A stretch of DNA of 64,000 nucleotides from Myroides odoratus DSM 2801 (GTDB lineage Bacteria > Bacteroidota > Bacteroidia > Flavobacteriales > Flavobacteriaceae), in NCBI RefSeq assembly GCF_000243275.1, contig NZ_CM001437.1, positions 2,348,490 through 2,412,489 on the forward strand, written 5' to 3'. This document shows positions 25,180-32,916 of this stretch, piece by piece. A model generated the notes under the pieces. It had not been told where the DNA came from and ran no database searches. It saw only the letters and a program-made list of their open reading frames with translations. Numbering within the stretch: position 1 is the stretch's first letter; each line of letters begins with the position of its first letter. Position numbers and translations under genes: made by a program.

Positions 25180-26312
25180 TGGCTGGTATTTATATTCACA
25201 TTCCTTTCTGTAAGCAAGCGTGTCATTACTGTGACTTTCACTTTTCTACTTCATTAAAGAAGAAGGAAGAAATGTTAGCAGCTATTCAAAAAGAGCTCTT
25301 TTTGCGTAAAGATGAATTAGCAGGAGAACACATTGAAACCATTTACTTTGGAGGAGGAACACCAAGTATACTCGCTGTGGATGAAATCAATAGGTTGATT
25401 GATACCGTGTACCAGCAATATACTGTTGTAGAACAACCTGAAATCACGTTAGAAGCCAATCCAGATGATTTAGATACTGCAACGATTCAGCGTTTAGCAC
25501 AATCAAAAGTCAATCGTTTGAGTATAGGCATTCAATCTTTCGGAGAAGAAGACCTCAAAATGATGAATCGCGCGCATAATGCACAAGAAGCGATCAGCTG
25601 TTTGCAAGAAGTAGTAAAGTATTTCGATAATATTTCGATTGATTTAATCTACGGAATTCCCAATTTATCCAATGAACGTTGGATAGAAAATATTCAACGT
25701 ATTTTAGATTTAGGTATTCCCCATATTTCTTGCTATGCGCTTACTGTTGAGGAGCGTACAGCCTTAAATAAACTCATTCAAAAAGGCGTGATTCCCAGTC
25801 CCAAAGAAGAAGTGGCTCACGCACACTTTATGCTGTTAATTGAAAAATTAAGAGCCAATGGCTATATACATTACGAGTTGTCAAACTTTGCAAAACCAGG
25901 ATATTACTCTAAAAACAATTCAGCGTATTGGTTGGGTAAAAAATATGTAGGTATAGGACCCTCAGCACATAGTTTTGATGGACGATACCGCAGTTGGAAT
26001 ATATCCAATAATCCCTTGTATATCAAAGCTATTGAAGCTGGTGAATTGCCGTCTGAAATAGAAGAACTTTCTGTTGTTGATCGGTATAATGAATACGTAA
26101 TGACGGGATTGCGAACAATATGGGGAGTCGATTTAACGCGCGTTTCAAATGAATTTGGTGCTATATTTCACGACTATCTCGTTCAAGAATCCGCTTCATT
26201 TATTGCAGATGGATTGATGCAACAGCAAGCGAATATTTTAACGATTACTGATAAAGGAAAATTTTTAAGTGACGGTATTGCATCTGATTTATTTTGGTTA
26301 GATTTGAAATAA
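25179..26312 (+). CDS. hemW: Radical SAM heme chaperone HemW
   Basis: Encodes 377 residues from the ATG overlapping the ruvC stop. The radical SAM motif has cysteines 11, 15 and 18 (PFCKQACHYCDFHF), preceded by the family's GIYIHI start. YFGGGTPSIL, LEANPDDL, RLSIGIQSF and ISIDLIYGIP follow in the usual order. HemW binds heme and inserts it into apo-proteins; it is often mis-annotated as oxygen-independent coproporphyrinogen oxidase, but true HemN has a different Cys motif. Linked to ruvC and the cyclase gene 4 bases downstream. Confidence 0.95.
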   Translation: MAGIYIHIPFCKQACHYCDFHFSTSLKKKEEMLAAIQKELFLRKDELAGEHIETIYFGGGTPSILAVDEINRLIDTVYQQYTVVEQPEITLEANPDDLDTATIQRLAQSKVNRLSIGIQSFGEEDLKMMNRAHNAQEAISCLQEVVKYFDNISIDLIYGIPNLSNERWIENIQRILDLGIPHISCYALTVEERTALNKLIQKGVIPSPKEEVAHAHFMLLIEKLRANGYIHYELSNFAKPGYYSKNNSAYWLGKKYVGIGPSAHSFDGRYRSWNISNNPLYIKAIEAGELPSEIEELSVVDRYNEYVMTGLRTIWGVDLTRVSNEFGAIFHDYLVQESASFIADGLMQQQANILTITDKGKFLSDGIASDLFWLDLK

Positions 26313-26316
26313 AACA

Positions 26317-27087
26317 TTGAAAGCAACTCTCTCTATTTCCAATCAGACCTATACTGTTGATTTTTCACAGCCTATTGATATCTCTATTCCCTTGACGAAT
26401 ACAGATGAAAATCCCATTGCTTGGTATTTGGATAAACCTTCTATTGAACCAGTGCGCATGGGCGATTGGGTAGGAAAAGTGAGTGAAGGACAATCTTCAA
26501 CCAATTTTAATACTATTGCGTTTAATCCACATGGACATGGAACACATACGGAGTGTTTAGGTCATATTACACGTGAATTTTACAGTATTAATGATACGTT
26601 GAAAACCTTTGTTTTTCTTGCACAATTACTAACGATAACGCCGGAACAACAAGAAGATGGTGATGCTGTGATTACTTTGACACAAATCCAACGTCAATGG
26701 ATTGAACAAGAACAAACAGCTGTTGTTCTACGTACCTTACCTAATCAAGAAAATAAAAAACACAGCAAATATTCCCATACAAATCCTCCGTATTTAGCAG
26801 CAGATGCCGCTACATTTTTACGTGAAAAAGGAATCAAACACCTATTGATTGACTTACCAAGTGTAGATAAAGAAAAAGACGAAGGAAAATTAGCGGCCCA
26901 CAAAGCGTTTTGGAATGTCAAGGATGTAAATGAAGTGAATAATGACGCGCAATTCGATGCGACGATTACAGAACTAATTTATGTTGCTGATGAGGTAGCA
27001 GATGGAATGTATATTCTAAATATTCAGATTGCCTCTTTTGTCAATGATGCCTCACCAAGTAAACCAATTTTGTATCAAATTTTTTAA
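26317..27087 (+). CDS. Cyclase family protein (kynurenine formamidase-like)
   Basis: Encodes 256 residues starting at a TTG, 4 bases after the hemW stop; no in-frame ATG occurs before the first conserved strand. The metal-binding motif HGHGTHTE (about residues 72-79) is the HxGTHxD/E signature of the cyclase/arylformamidase family. LLIDLPSVDKEKDEGKLAAH near 190 holds the C-terminal acid and His. These enzymes hydrolyse amides or lactones such as N-formylkynurenine, but the substrate cannot be fixed here and no kynurenine genes are nearby. Confidence 0.88.
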   Translation: MKATLSISNQTYTVDFSQPIDISIPLTNTDENPIAWYLDKPSIEPVRMGDWVGKVSEGQSSTNFNTIAFNPHGHGTHTECLGHITREFYSINDTLKTFVFLAQLLTITPEQQEDGDAVITLTQIQRQWIEQEQTAVVLRTLPNQENKKHSKYSHTNPPYLAADAATFLREKGIKHLLIDLPSVDKEKDEGKLAAHKAFWNVKDVNEVNNDAQFDATITELIYVADEVADGMYILNIQIASFVNDASPSKPILYQIF

Positions 27088-27098
27088 TCTCATACACC

Positions 27099-27470
27099 AT
27101 GGATGTACATGTGATTTACGATTATTGTTTAAATAAAAAAGGGACTACAGAAGATTTTCCTTTTGATGAAGAAACATTGACGTTTAAAGTAGGAGGTAAG
27201 ATTTATCTCTTGTTAAACTTAACAAAATGGGAGCAGGGAAGTTGTTTTGTCAATTTAAAATGTGATCCTGAAAAAGCAGAAGAATTGCGTGCCGATTACA
27301 GTGAAATCGTTCCAGGGTATCACATGAGCAAGAAACATTGGAATAGCGTACACCTAGGAGGTGCTGTACAATGGACTTTGCTTAAAGCGTTAATTGATCA
27401 CTCCTATGAATTAGTTTATGCCAGTTTGACCAAAAAAGTCAAAGACAGTTTAAACGATGAACTAGTGTAA
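27099..27470 (+). CDS. MmcQ/YjbR family protein
   Basis: Encodes 123 residues, the usual size. Landmarks are YCLNKKGTTEDFPFDEETLTFKV (about 8-30), VNLKCDPEKAEELR, PGYHMSKKHWNSVHL (about 75-89) and the final KALIDHSYELVYASLTKK. The fold resembles a cyanate-hydratase-like DNA-binding domain, but no clear function is known. Last gene of the ruvC-hemW-cyclase run, 11 bases after the cyclase. Confidence 0.9.
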   Translation: MDVHVIYDYCLNKKGTTEDFPFDEETLTFKVGGKIYLLLNLTKWEQGSCFVNLKCDPEKAEELRADYSEIVPGYHMSKKHWNSVHLGGAVQWTLLKALIDHSYELVYASLTKKVKDSLNDELV

Positions 27471-27504
27471 AGGCAAAGGAAGCTGTTTTTAGCAACTATA
27501 TTTT

Positions 27505-27942
27505 TTAGTTTGCTTCTTTTTCAATTGGAGGATTGACTGTAAAAGGAAATGTCATTTTATATCGCACAGGCTTTTCGTTGATTAGCGCCGGCGTCCAAGT
27601 ATCTAATTTTTCGAATGCGGCTCTTACATTTTGTTCGATATCGTATCCGAAATCTTTGAGCACACTAATCTGGGATACATGTCCATTTTTCTCTACGACA
27701 AATTGAATCGTAAAAACTAATTTTCGCACTGAAGAATCGATTTTGGGCGGTTCGAAATTGTCGATAAAAGCTTGATTGAATGCAGTAGAGCCTCCAGGAT
27801 ATTTAGCGGGTGTATCAACAAGGGTATAAATATCGTTATCATCTTGTACTTGTTCCTTTTGAGTAGTAGTAGGAACAAGTGTTTGCGCTGAGATACTACC
27901 TAAAGTTATAATAAATAAAAAAATAGTAAGGTGAATTTTCAT
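27505..27942 (-). CDS. Periplasmic protein with TonB C-terminal domain
   Basis: Encodes 145 residues. The signal peptide is MKIHLTIFLFIITLGSISAQ. The domain (about 45-138) starts with AKYPGGSTAFNQAFIDNF, has FVVEKNGHVSQISVLKDFGY and ends KMTFPFTV. This is the TonB_C fold seen in energy transducers, but there is no membrane anchor or Pro-rich spacer, so it is not a classical TonB. It shares the YPGG...FN signature with the C-terminus of the BlaR1-like protein at 29511-30755, suggesting descent from the same module. Confidence 0.8.
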   Translation of the reverse strand: MKIHLTIFLFIITLGSISAQTLVPTTTQKEQVQDDNDIYTLVDTPAKYPGGSTAFNQAFIDNFEPPKIDSSVRKLVFTIQFVVEKNGHVSQISVLKDFGYDIEQNVRAAFEKLDTWTPALINEKPVRYKMTFPFTVNPPIEKEAN

Positions 27943-27978
27943 TTAGTAGTTTTTAGGTGGATTAAAGGTAATAAAAAA

Positions 27979-28012
27979 AAGAGCGCTTAAACGCTCTTCT
28001 TGATTTTTTTAT
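27979..28012 (-). terminator. Terminator between TonB-module genes
   Basis: AAGAGCG / CGCTCTT stem (27979-27985, 27992-27998) with a six-base loop, flanked by an A-run on the left and T-rich sequence on the right, usable in either direction. Confidence 0.75.
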
Positions 28013-28034
28013 AAAAAAATGTTAACACCATACG

Positions 28035-28136
28035 TTACGCTTCTTTTGTTACCTCTTCTGTAGGGTCAATTTGTATGGTAATAGGCAACGTAAATTGACT
28101 GCGAACTAGTTTACCATGGTCTTTTGCAGGTATCTT
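28035..28136 (-). pseudogene. 3' remnant of a BlaR1/TonB_C gene copy
   Basis: The minus-strand frame ending at the TAA 28035-28037 reads KIPAKDHGKLVRSQFTLPIT, then a short tail ending EEVTKEA. The intact gene at 29511-30755 ends IPAKDHGKVVRSQFTLPIT and ...DEITKEA. The DNA is also nearly identical over about 60 bases (around 28079-28136 versus 29556-29613). Upstream of this segment the similarity stops, so only the last 33 codons of a copy remain. It lies just beyond the stop of the 258-residue gene. Confidence 0.75.
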
Positions 28137-28171
28137 TTCTTGGATATAGTGCAATACAATAAAGAGAAGTT

Positions 28172-28948
28172 TTACTTTTTGGTTATTAAATAAAAGGGAA
28201 GAATATTTTTTTTACGTTCGTATTCCGCTAGTAACAGTTTCTGAAGTTCAATAGATTGAAACATTTGAACAAATATAGCACCTTGTGCACGCAACACTTG
28301 TTCTTGTTCATCAATACCTAAATTAAGTTTATATACATTGTGAACGCTTTGAATGAAATCATCGTAAAATGGATAAATCTCATTATTTAAATTGTTAATA
28401 ATTGCATCAAAAGCAAAGGCTTCTAAATAAGGTGATCGCTTTTTCTCTGTATATTTTAGAGCATTAATTCCTACACAAATTCTTGAAGAATATCCTCCTG
28501 GAGTTACGCCGGTTAGATTAAAGAATTTTACAGCCACGTTGAGTATTTCATCCATGGATACGGTGTCTTTAGCTTGTGTGTGATCTAGTACTTTAGCTTC
28601 ATATGTCTGTAGCAGTGATCCGAAACGTTTGTCTTGTTCGAGATGTTGGATTACTTTTTGTTGCACTGCCACAGTATCTTTAATTTGTGCTAATGCATCG
28701 TAATCCAAACGCTCGGTGTAATTGACAAGGATAAAATCCCAAAAACTTGGCTGTCCGTTGACAGAAGAGGCATGAGGAAAAGATGATTCTACTTCTTTGA
28801 TTTGAATAAAAGGACTAGAATCATAAAACGATACATTTAGAAAATTAGTATAATTTTTAAACAGCGATGATGCTGTCTGTGCAAATCCTGGTGTTGCTAG
28901 GAACAAAAGGAATAGGATATATAGTTTAAAATATTTTTTTTGATTCAT
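28172..28948 (-). CDS. Secreted protein of unknown function in the TonB-module cluster
   Basis: Encodes 258 residues from the ATG at 28946-28948. The frame is open 48 codons further, but that part overlaps the upstream TonB-module remnant in another frame, while this Met starts a signal peptide (MNQKKYFKLYILFLLFLATPGFAQ). The mature part is mostly helical and has no motif I recognise. It begins two bases after the stop of the damaged gene at 28951-29456, so the two were probably translated together. Confidence 0.7.
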   Translation of the reverse strand: MNQKKYFKLYILFLLFLATPGFAQTASSLFKNYTNFLNVSFYDSSPFIQIKEVESSFPHASSVNGQPSFWDFILVNYTERLDYDALAQIKDTVAVQQKVIQHLEQDKRFGSLLQTYEAKVLDHTQAKDTVSMDEILNVAVKFFNLTGVTPGGYSSRICVGINALKYTEKKRSPYLEAFAFDAIINNLNNEIYPFYDDFIQSVHNVYKLNLGIDEQEQVLRAQGAIFVQMFQSIELQKLLLAEYERKKNILPFYLITKK

Positions 28949-28950
28949 AT

Positions 28951-29456
28951 CTATATGGCTGGTTTTGTTAAATCTGTAGGATTGGTTTGATTTAGTTGAT
29001 ACGAATGATTCATTGTACCAGATCCAACAATGGTAATTGGTACGGTAAATTGACTGCGTACTAGCTTTCCATTGTGTTGGGCTGGAGTCCAATTTTTAGC
29101 TAAAGACGCCTTTGATATTTCTAAACCAGGGTTTTCAATGACTCTCATGTTACTTAAACTTCCATCTTCTTCGACGAAAAAGGTTAAGATAACGCGGGTG
29201 TCAGTAATTACGGGTTTTGACAACTTAAAGTGTCTTTTAAAGCCTCTATTAAATGCATGTATACCTCCTGGATAAGTTGCTGGATCTGATGGAGTATCAA
29301 GTATTTCGTTAGGCGCTTCTTCTTGTATGGATGGAGATACAACAGTTTTTTTTTGGTTTATTTTGTGTAAATACAGGAGATACCCCCCATAAAAATAAAG
29401 AAAGTCAGGATATTCAAAAGAGAAAATGAAGCCTTCGCTATGGATTTTTTTTGCAC
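28951..29456 (-). pseudogene. Damaged secreted TonB_C protein (two homopolymer frameshifts)
   Basis: The 3' part reads a full TonB_C module: ATYPGGIHAFNRGFKRHF, VILTFFVEEDGSLSNMRVIE, LVRSQFTVPITIV. No start codon precedes it in frame. Further upstream, another frame starts with GTG (29454-29456) and reads a signal peptide (MQKKSIAKASFSLLNILTFF then IFMG). Removing one base from the six-C run at 29383-29388 and one from the nine-T run at 29346-29354 joins the frames into about 168 residues. It may be a pseudogene, a phase-variable gene or a sequence error at two homopolymers. Confidence 0.6.
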
Positions 29457-29510
29457 AAAACTAAGTCACGCGCTATTGAAAAAGTATACAACTATCCCTA
29501 CTAAGATAAA

Positions 29511-30755
29511 CTAAGCTTCTTTTGTTATTTCATCTGTAATCTGATTTAATAAAGTAATAGGCAACGTAAATTGACTGCGAACCACTTTTCCATGATCTTT
29601 TGCAGGTATCCATTTTTTGGTTTTTGACAAGGCATCTAATGCTGCTTCTCCTACGCCATAACCAGGATCTTTGACCAATTTAATCTCATTCAAACTTCCA
29701 TCTTTTTCCACAATAAACTGAAGGATAACACGGATTGATTTTCCTTCAAATTTAGGTGTATTAAAGTTGGCAATAAAATCTTGGTTAAAAATCTGGATCC
29801 CTCCTGGATAGTTGGCAGGCTCTGTAACAGAAATGTGGACTTCATTAGGGTCTTCTTTTTGAGTTGATTTGGATACAATAGGTTCGTGGTTTGCTGTGTC
29901 TTGAGCAAAAACGGTAGTAAGACCTAAGAAGCTAAAGAATGTCAATGTAGCAAACACAGCAAAGGTGTTTTGTAGGGGATTGTTGTTTTTTGTAAGCATA
30001 GTAAAACGTTTTTTGGTTAAATTAAAATTGAATGAACTACTGAGCGGTTGTTCATTGTGTAAATAGGTTTGGGTTAATAGTAGTTGTAGGTATTCTTGCG
30101 TTTCTTGTTTGGATGAATTAAGCGTGTCATCGGCTAAAAATTCATGATTCAACGCCATCTGTTGTTGGTACCAGTATAATAGAGGTTGAAACCAAAAGAT
30201 TATTTTCAGCCCTTCAATCAATAAAATATCAAAAGAATGCTGCTGTTTCACGTGATTGTATTCGTGTAAAATGATTTTATTGGTCCAATCAATGGGAATA
30301 TGAAGTGGTAGGTAGATGGTTTGTCTAAACGTAAATGCGGCATCGAGATGCTGAACGAACACAAATTTTTGCCCCTTGTCAACAATTAGAGTCCCCTGTT
30401 GAGTTAAACGACTAAAACGTCGAAGCGAAAGGAGAAAACGTGCGAACATAATGAACACACCTAGTCCATAAATGCTCCAAAGAAACGTAGATAAGGTCCA
30501 TATCGATGAGGCAGACGAAGCAGACTCGATTTGCGGTGCAATAATTACTTCATTTAATTCCTGTAATTTAGTATTTGTCGTGGTCAATATACTGGTGGAA
30601 GGTATTTTGATTAAAGGCAAAATAAAAATGAAGACAAGAGCAAAAAGCAAGTAATATCTTTTGAATACATGGATCTTCGTTGATTCTAAGAAGAGCTTGT
30701 ATAGTCCAATAGATAACAGCAATAAGAGTGTGGTTTGGATGAGGTATAGCAGCAT
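29511..30755 (-). CDS. BlaR1-type M56 peptidase sensor with TonB_C domain
   Basis: Encodes 414 residues. The N-terminal half has membrane helices near 1-20, 35-50 and 88-110, and the zinc-peptidase motif HEYNH at 164-168 with the downstream acidic ligand in NHEFLAD (Glu205). A fourth helix (about 263-285, TFAVFATLTFFSFLGLTTVF) leads to a periplasmic TonB_C domain (about 310-405: ANYPGGIQIFNQDF, VRSQFTLPITLL) in place of the penicillin-binding sensor of true BlaR1. Three bases behind the BlaI gene, it should cleave BlaI-type repressor on a signal. The signal is unknown. Confidence 0.9.
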   Translation of the reverse strand: MLLYLIQTTLLLLLSIGLYKLFLESTKIHVFKRYYLLFALVFIFILPLIKIPSTSILTTTNTKLQELNEVIIAPQIESASSASSIWTLSTFLWSIYGLGVFIMFARFLLSLRRFSRLTQQGTLIVDKGQKFVFVQHLDAAFTFRQTIYLPLHIPIDWTNKIILHEYNHVKQQHSFDILLIEGLKIIFWFQPLLYWYQQQMALNHEFLADDTLNSSKQETQEYLQLLLTQTYLHNEQPLSSSFNFNLTKKRFTMLTKNNNPLQNTFAVFATLTFFSFLGLTTVFAQDTANHEPIVSKSTQKEDPNEVHISVTEPANYPGGIQIFNQDFIANFNTPKFEGKSIRVILQFIVEKDGSLNEIKLVKDPGYGVGEAALDALSKTKKWIPAKDHGKVVRSQFTLPITLLNQITDEITKEA

Positions 30756-30758
30756 AGT

Positions 30759-31124
30759 TTATTTTTTTAGTTGATCTTCTACAATCTTTTTCAACGCCTC
30801 TAATTCTTTTTTACTCATCTTACTTTTTTGGGTGAAGAAAGAAGCAAAGGAGAAAGCAGAATTATTGAAGTGTTGTTCGACCATGGTGTTCAGATGTGTT
30901 TCGAAATAATCTTCTTTTTTAATCAAGGTGGTATACGCTCTTGAGTTTCCAAACATTTCATAGGTAATGAAACCTTTTTCTGTCAGTCGTTTAAGCAACG
31001 TTGCTAAGGTCGTTTGTGCTGGTTTCGGATCGGGGTATTTATCCAATAATTCTTTGGAAAAAGCTGTTTCTAAATCCCAGATATACTGCATTAATTGTTC
31101 TTCAGTTTGAGGTAGTTTTATCAT
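30759..31124 (-). CDS. BlaI/MecI/CopY family transcriptional repressor
   Basis: Encodes 121 residues. The winged helix begins LPQTEEQLMQYIWDLE (about 3-18), followed by the recognition part PKPAQTTLATLLKRLTEKGFI (about 33-53), and the C-terminal dimerisation helices (about 85-121), all typical of BlaI/MecI. It overlaps the upstream lipoprotein gene by 4 bases and is 3 bases from the M56 sensor. It likely represses this operon at the palindrome 31550-31567. Confidence 0.93.
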   Translation of the reverse strand: MIKLPQTEEQLMQYIWDLETAFSKELLDKYPDPKPAQTTLATLLKRLTEKGFITYEMFGNSRAYTTLIKKEDYFETHLNTMVEQHFNNSAFSFASFFTQKSKMSKKELEALKKIVEDQLKK

Positions 31125-31540
31125 CGTTGTAATTTTGTTTCGTGTTTTAATTGTCCAAATTCATAGTGTCTAACATGCGTCAATTGTTCTTTAGTATCGT
31201 AAATAAACCAAGAGCCAAAGTAAAAATAATGCAAGCTAGAAGCTGTAGATACTAGTTTCGTTTGTCCTCTTTCGGCTATTTTGCCATTGGGATGGTAATA
31301 GGTCGTATAAGCAATGGAATCTTTAAACTGTTGTTTCTTGTATAATTTTCCATTGTAACGATAACGCCAGACCCCCTTTTGGAAACCATGATTGTCATAA
31401 CGCCCTCGTACAACTTCGTTATCTTTGTCCTCTATTTTAGTTCTATAAACCCAACGCCCTACTTTTTCACCATTCACCTTTTGATTGATGGCGCAGCTTT
31501 GTAAAAACAGTAAAACTAAAAGTAAGACAATTGCTTTCAT
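31121..31540 (-). CDS. MORN/YwqK-like lipoprotein, first gene of the BlaI operon
   Basis: Encodes 139 residues. Lipoprotein signal MKAIVLLLVLLFLQSC, Cys at residue 16. The mature part has repeated strands of the kind GRYDNHGFQKGVWRYRYNGK and YHPNGKIAERG, as in MORN_2/YwqK proteins, which are structural repeats of uncertain role. It precedes and overlaps the BlaI gene, unlike classic bla operons, so it may be a target or cofactor of the sensor system. Confidence 0.75.
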   Translation of the reverse strand: MKAIVLLLVLLFLQSCAINQKVNGEKVGRWVYRTKIEDKDNEVVRGRYDNHGFQKGVWRYRYNGKLYKKQQFKDSIAYTTYYHPNGKIAERGQTKLVSTASSLHYFYFGSWFIYDTKEQLTHVRHYEFGQLKHETKLQR

Positions 31541-31549
31541 TTCTATTTA

Positions 31550-31573
31550 TGTAGATGTTGTTCTACAAATATA
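31550..31573 (-). promoter_or_regulatory. Promoter with overlapping palindromic operator
   Basis: Minus-strand TATATTTG at 31566-31573 fits the -7 consensus. The palindrome TGTAGA-6-TCTACA (31550-31567) overlaps the downstream edge of that box and covers the expected transcription start. BlaI/MecI proteins bind TACA/TGTA-type dyads, so this is the likely repressor site. The operator role is inferred. Confidence 0.6.
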
Positions 31574-31679
31574 GAGTAAGTATTTTAAAAACCAAATGTT
31601 ATTTTGAAAAACAGAAAAAAAATCTAGTATATTTACTAGCTCAATACCTTTATATTGAACCACCTATGCGATTTATGCT

Positions 31680-32213
31680 ATGATTTATGAGATATTAGCT
31701 AAAGGGAATACTAGCTTAGCCAGCCGAAGGGACATTATTCAACAATTGTCAAAGGAGAATGAAGTAATTCCTATTTTAATTGACTTTACTTTTGATATCC
31801 AATCCAAAGTAAATGTTTTGGCTAGTATTGTTTTGGATGATTTAGTCCAAGAGAATCCCTTGCTATTAGATGATGATATTGAACGCTTTATTCATCAACT
31901 GCCGTTAGTCAGGGATGAAAGTGTCAAGCGACTAACGAGTAAAATGACAATTGTATTGGTTGAAAAACGCCAAAGTTTGCTCAATGCAACCTTAGAGGAA
32001 GCGATCCTCGATCAGTGTTTGATTTGGTTGACTTCAGAAACCAAAGTAGCTACAGAAGCCAATGCAATGCATATCATCATGCGATTGGCTGCAAAGTTTC
32101 CAGAACAAGCGAAGTTAATTGCCGAATTAATTGAAGTTAGATTTGCTGCCAAAACTCCTGCTTACCAAAGTAAGGCTCGAAAACTATTGAAGAAAGTTAG
32201 TGCATTGAAATAA
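31680..32213 (+). CDS. Helical-repeat (HEAT-like) protein, unknown function
   Basis: Encodes 177 residues with no signal peptide. It is almost entirely amphipathic helices in pairs of about 35-40 residues, for example LASIVLDDLVQENPLLLDDD and ATEANAMHIIMRLAAKFPEQ, suggesting a small HEAT/ARM-like solenoid. No catalytic motif. It is divergent from the BlaI operon and convergent with miaE, with which it shares a terminator. Confidence 0.7.
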   Translation: MIYEILAKGNTSLASRRDIIQQLSKENEVIPILIDFTFDIQSKVNVLASIVLDDLVQENPLLLDDDIERFIHQLPLVRDESVKRLTSKMTIVLVEKRQSLLNATLEEAILDQCLIWLTSETKVATEANAMHIIMRLAAKFPEQAKLIAELIEVRFAAKTPAYQSKARKLLKKVSALK

Positions 32214-32214
32214 A

Positions 32215-32239
32215 AAATGCGAGTGTATGACTCGCATTT
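32215..32239. terminator. Shared terminator of convergent genes
   Basis: AAATGCGAGT / ACTCGCATTT perfect stem with loop GTATG. It starts right after the stop of the upstream gene and ends five bases before the miaE stop. Confidence 0.82.
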
Positions 32240-32244
32240 AGCTA

Positions 32245-32826
32245 TTATCCGTGAATATGTTCTTTTGTTCCGTAGCTCTGAATTAAGTTTCCTTCAAATT
32301 CCAACCATTCTTTCCAGCGTTGATCTACATCTACGCGTTCCGTGTATTTGCGGGCGAATTTTAAGAAGGTCGTATAGTGATTGGCTTCAGAAACCATTAA
32401 ATCATAGTAAAACGTTGCTAATTCTTCGTCTTTTATATTTTGAGATAGAACGCGAAAACGTTCACAACTTCTAGCCTCAATCATAGCAGCAAAGAGCAAA
32501 CGATCAATGAAAGCATCATTTCGACTCCCATCTTTTTTGCAGAATTTAACCAACTGATTGACATAATCATCTTTGCGTTCGCGCCCTAAAGTATAGCCTC
32601 TTTCTTTGATGATTTCATGTACCATCTTGAAATGCTCCATTTCTTCAATAGCAATTGCTGTCAATTCGGTTACTAAATCTTCGTGTTCTGAATTGTACGT
32701 AATCAACGTAATGGCATTGGTTGCGGCTTTTTGTTCGCACCAGCAATGATCCGTCAAGATTTCCTCAAGATTTGATTCTGCAATATTTGCCCATCTTGGA
32801 TCGGTTAAAAGTTTAAGTCCTAACAT
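32245..32826 (-). CDS. miaE: tRNA-(ms2io6A)-hydroxylase MiaE
   Basis: Encodes 193 residues, the family size. The ferritin-like diiron site is visible as an N-terminal ESNLEEILTDHCWCEQKA, then AIEEMEHFKMVH (ExxH), later MIEARSCERF and SEANHYTTF (ExxH). MiaE hydroxylates the isopentenyl side chain at A37 of certain tRNAs, using oxygen. It implies that MiaA and MiaB are encoded elsewhere. Monocistronic. Confidence 0.93.
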   Translation of the reverse strand: MLGLKLLTDPRWANIAESNLEEILTDHCWCEQKAATNAITLITYNSEHEDLVTELTAIAIEEMEHFKMVHEIIKERGYTLGRERKDDYVNQLVKFCKKDGSRNDAFIDRLLFAAMIEARSCERFRVLSQNIKDEELATFYYDLMVSEANHYTTFLKFARKYTERVDVDQRWKEWLEFEGNLIQSYGTKEHIHG

Positions 32827-32904
32827 AGTTCCTTTTCGTTTGTAGCAAAAATACTAAATATAATAGAGATTAAAAATTAAGGAGTGATACTGCTTTAGAA
32901 GCTG

Positions 32905-32912
32905 TACTTTTG
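32905..32912 (+). promoter_or_regulatory. -7 box very close to the glycosyltransferase start
   Basis: TACTTTTG fits TAnnTTTG and ends only 4 bases before the ATG at 32917. Transcription would begin at or next to the start codon, giving a leaderless or nearly leaderless mRNA. Confidence 0.55.
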
Positions 32913-32916
32913 TAAG

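Noticed and set aside
25179..26312. Annotation as oxygen-independent coproporphyrinogen III oxidase (HemN)
   Set aside because: The short length and the Cys11-x3-Cys15-x2-Cys18 motif without the extra HemN cysteine fit HemW.
29690..29908. Minus-strand 72-codon frame inside the BlaR1-like gene
   Set aside because: Alternative-frame shadow within a region with clear TonB_C coding signal.
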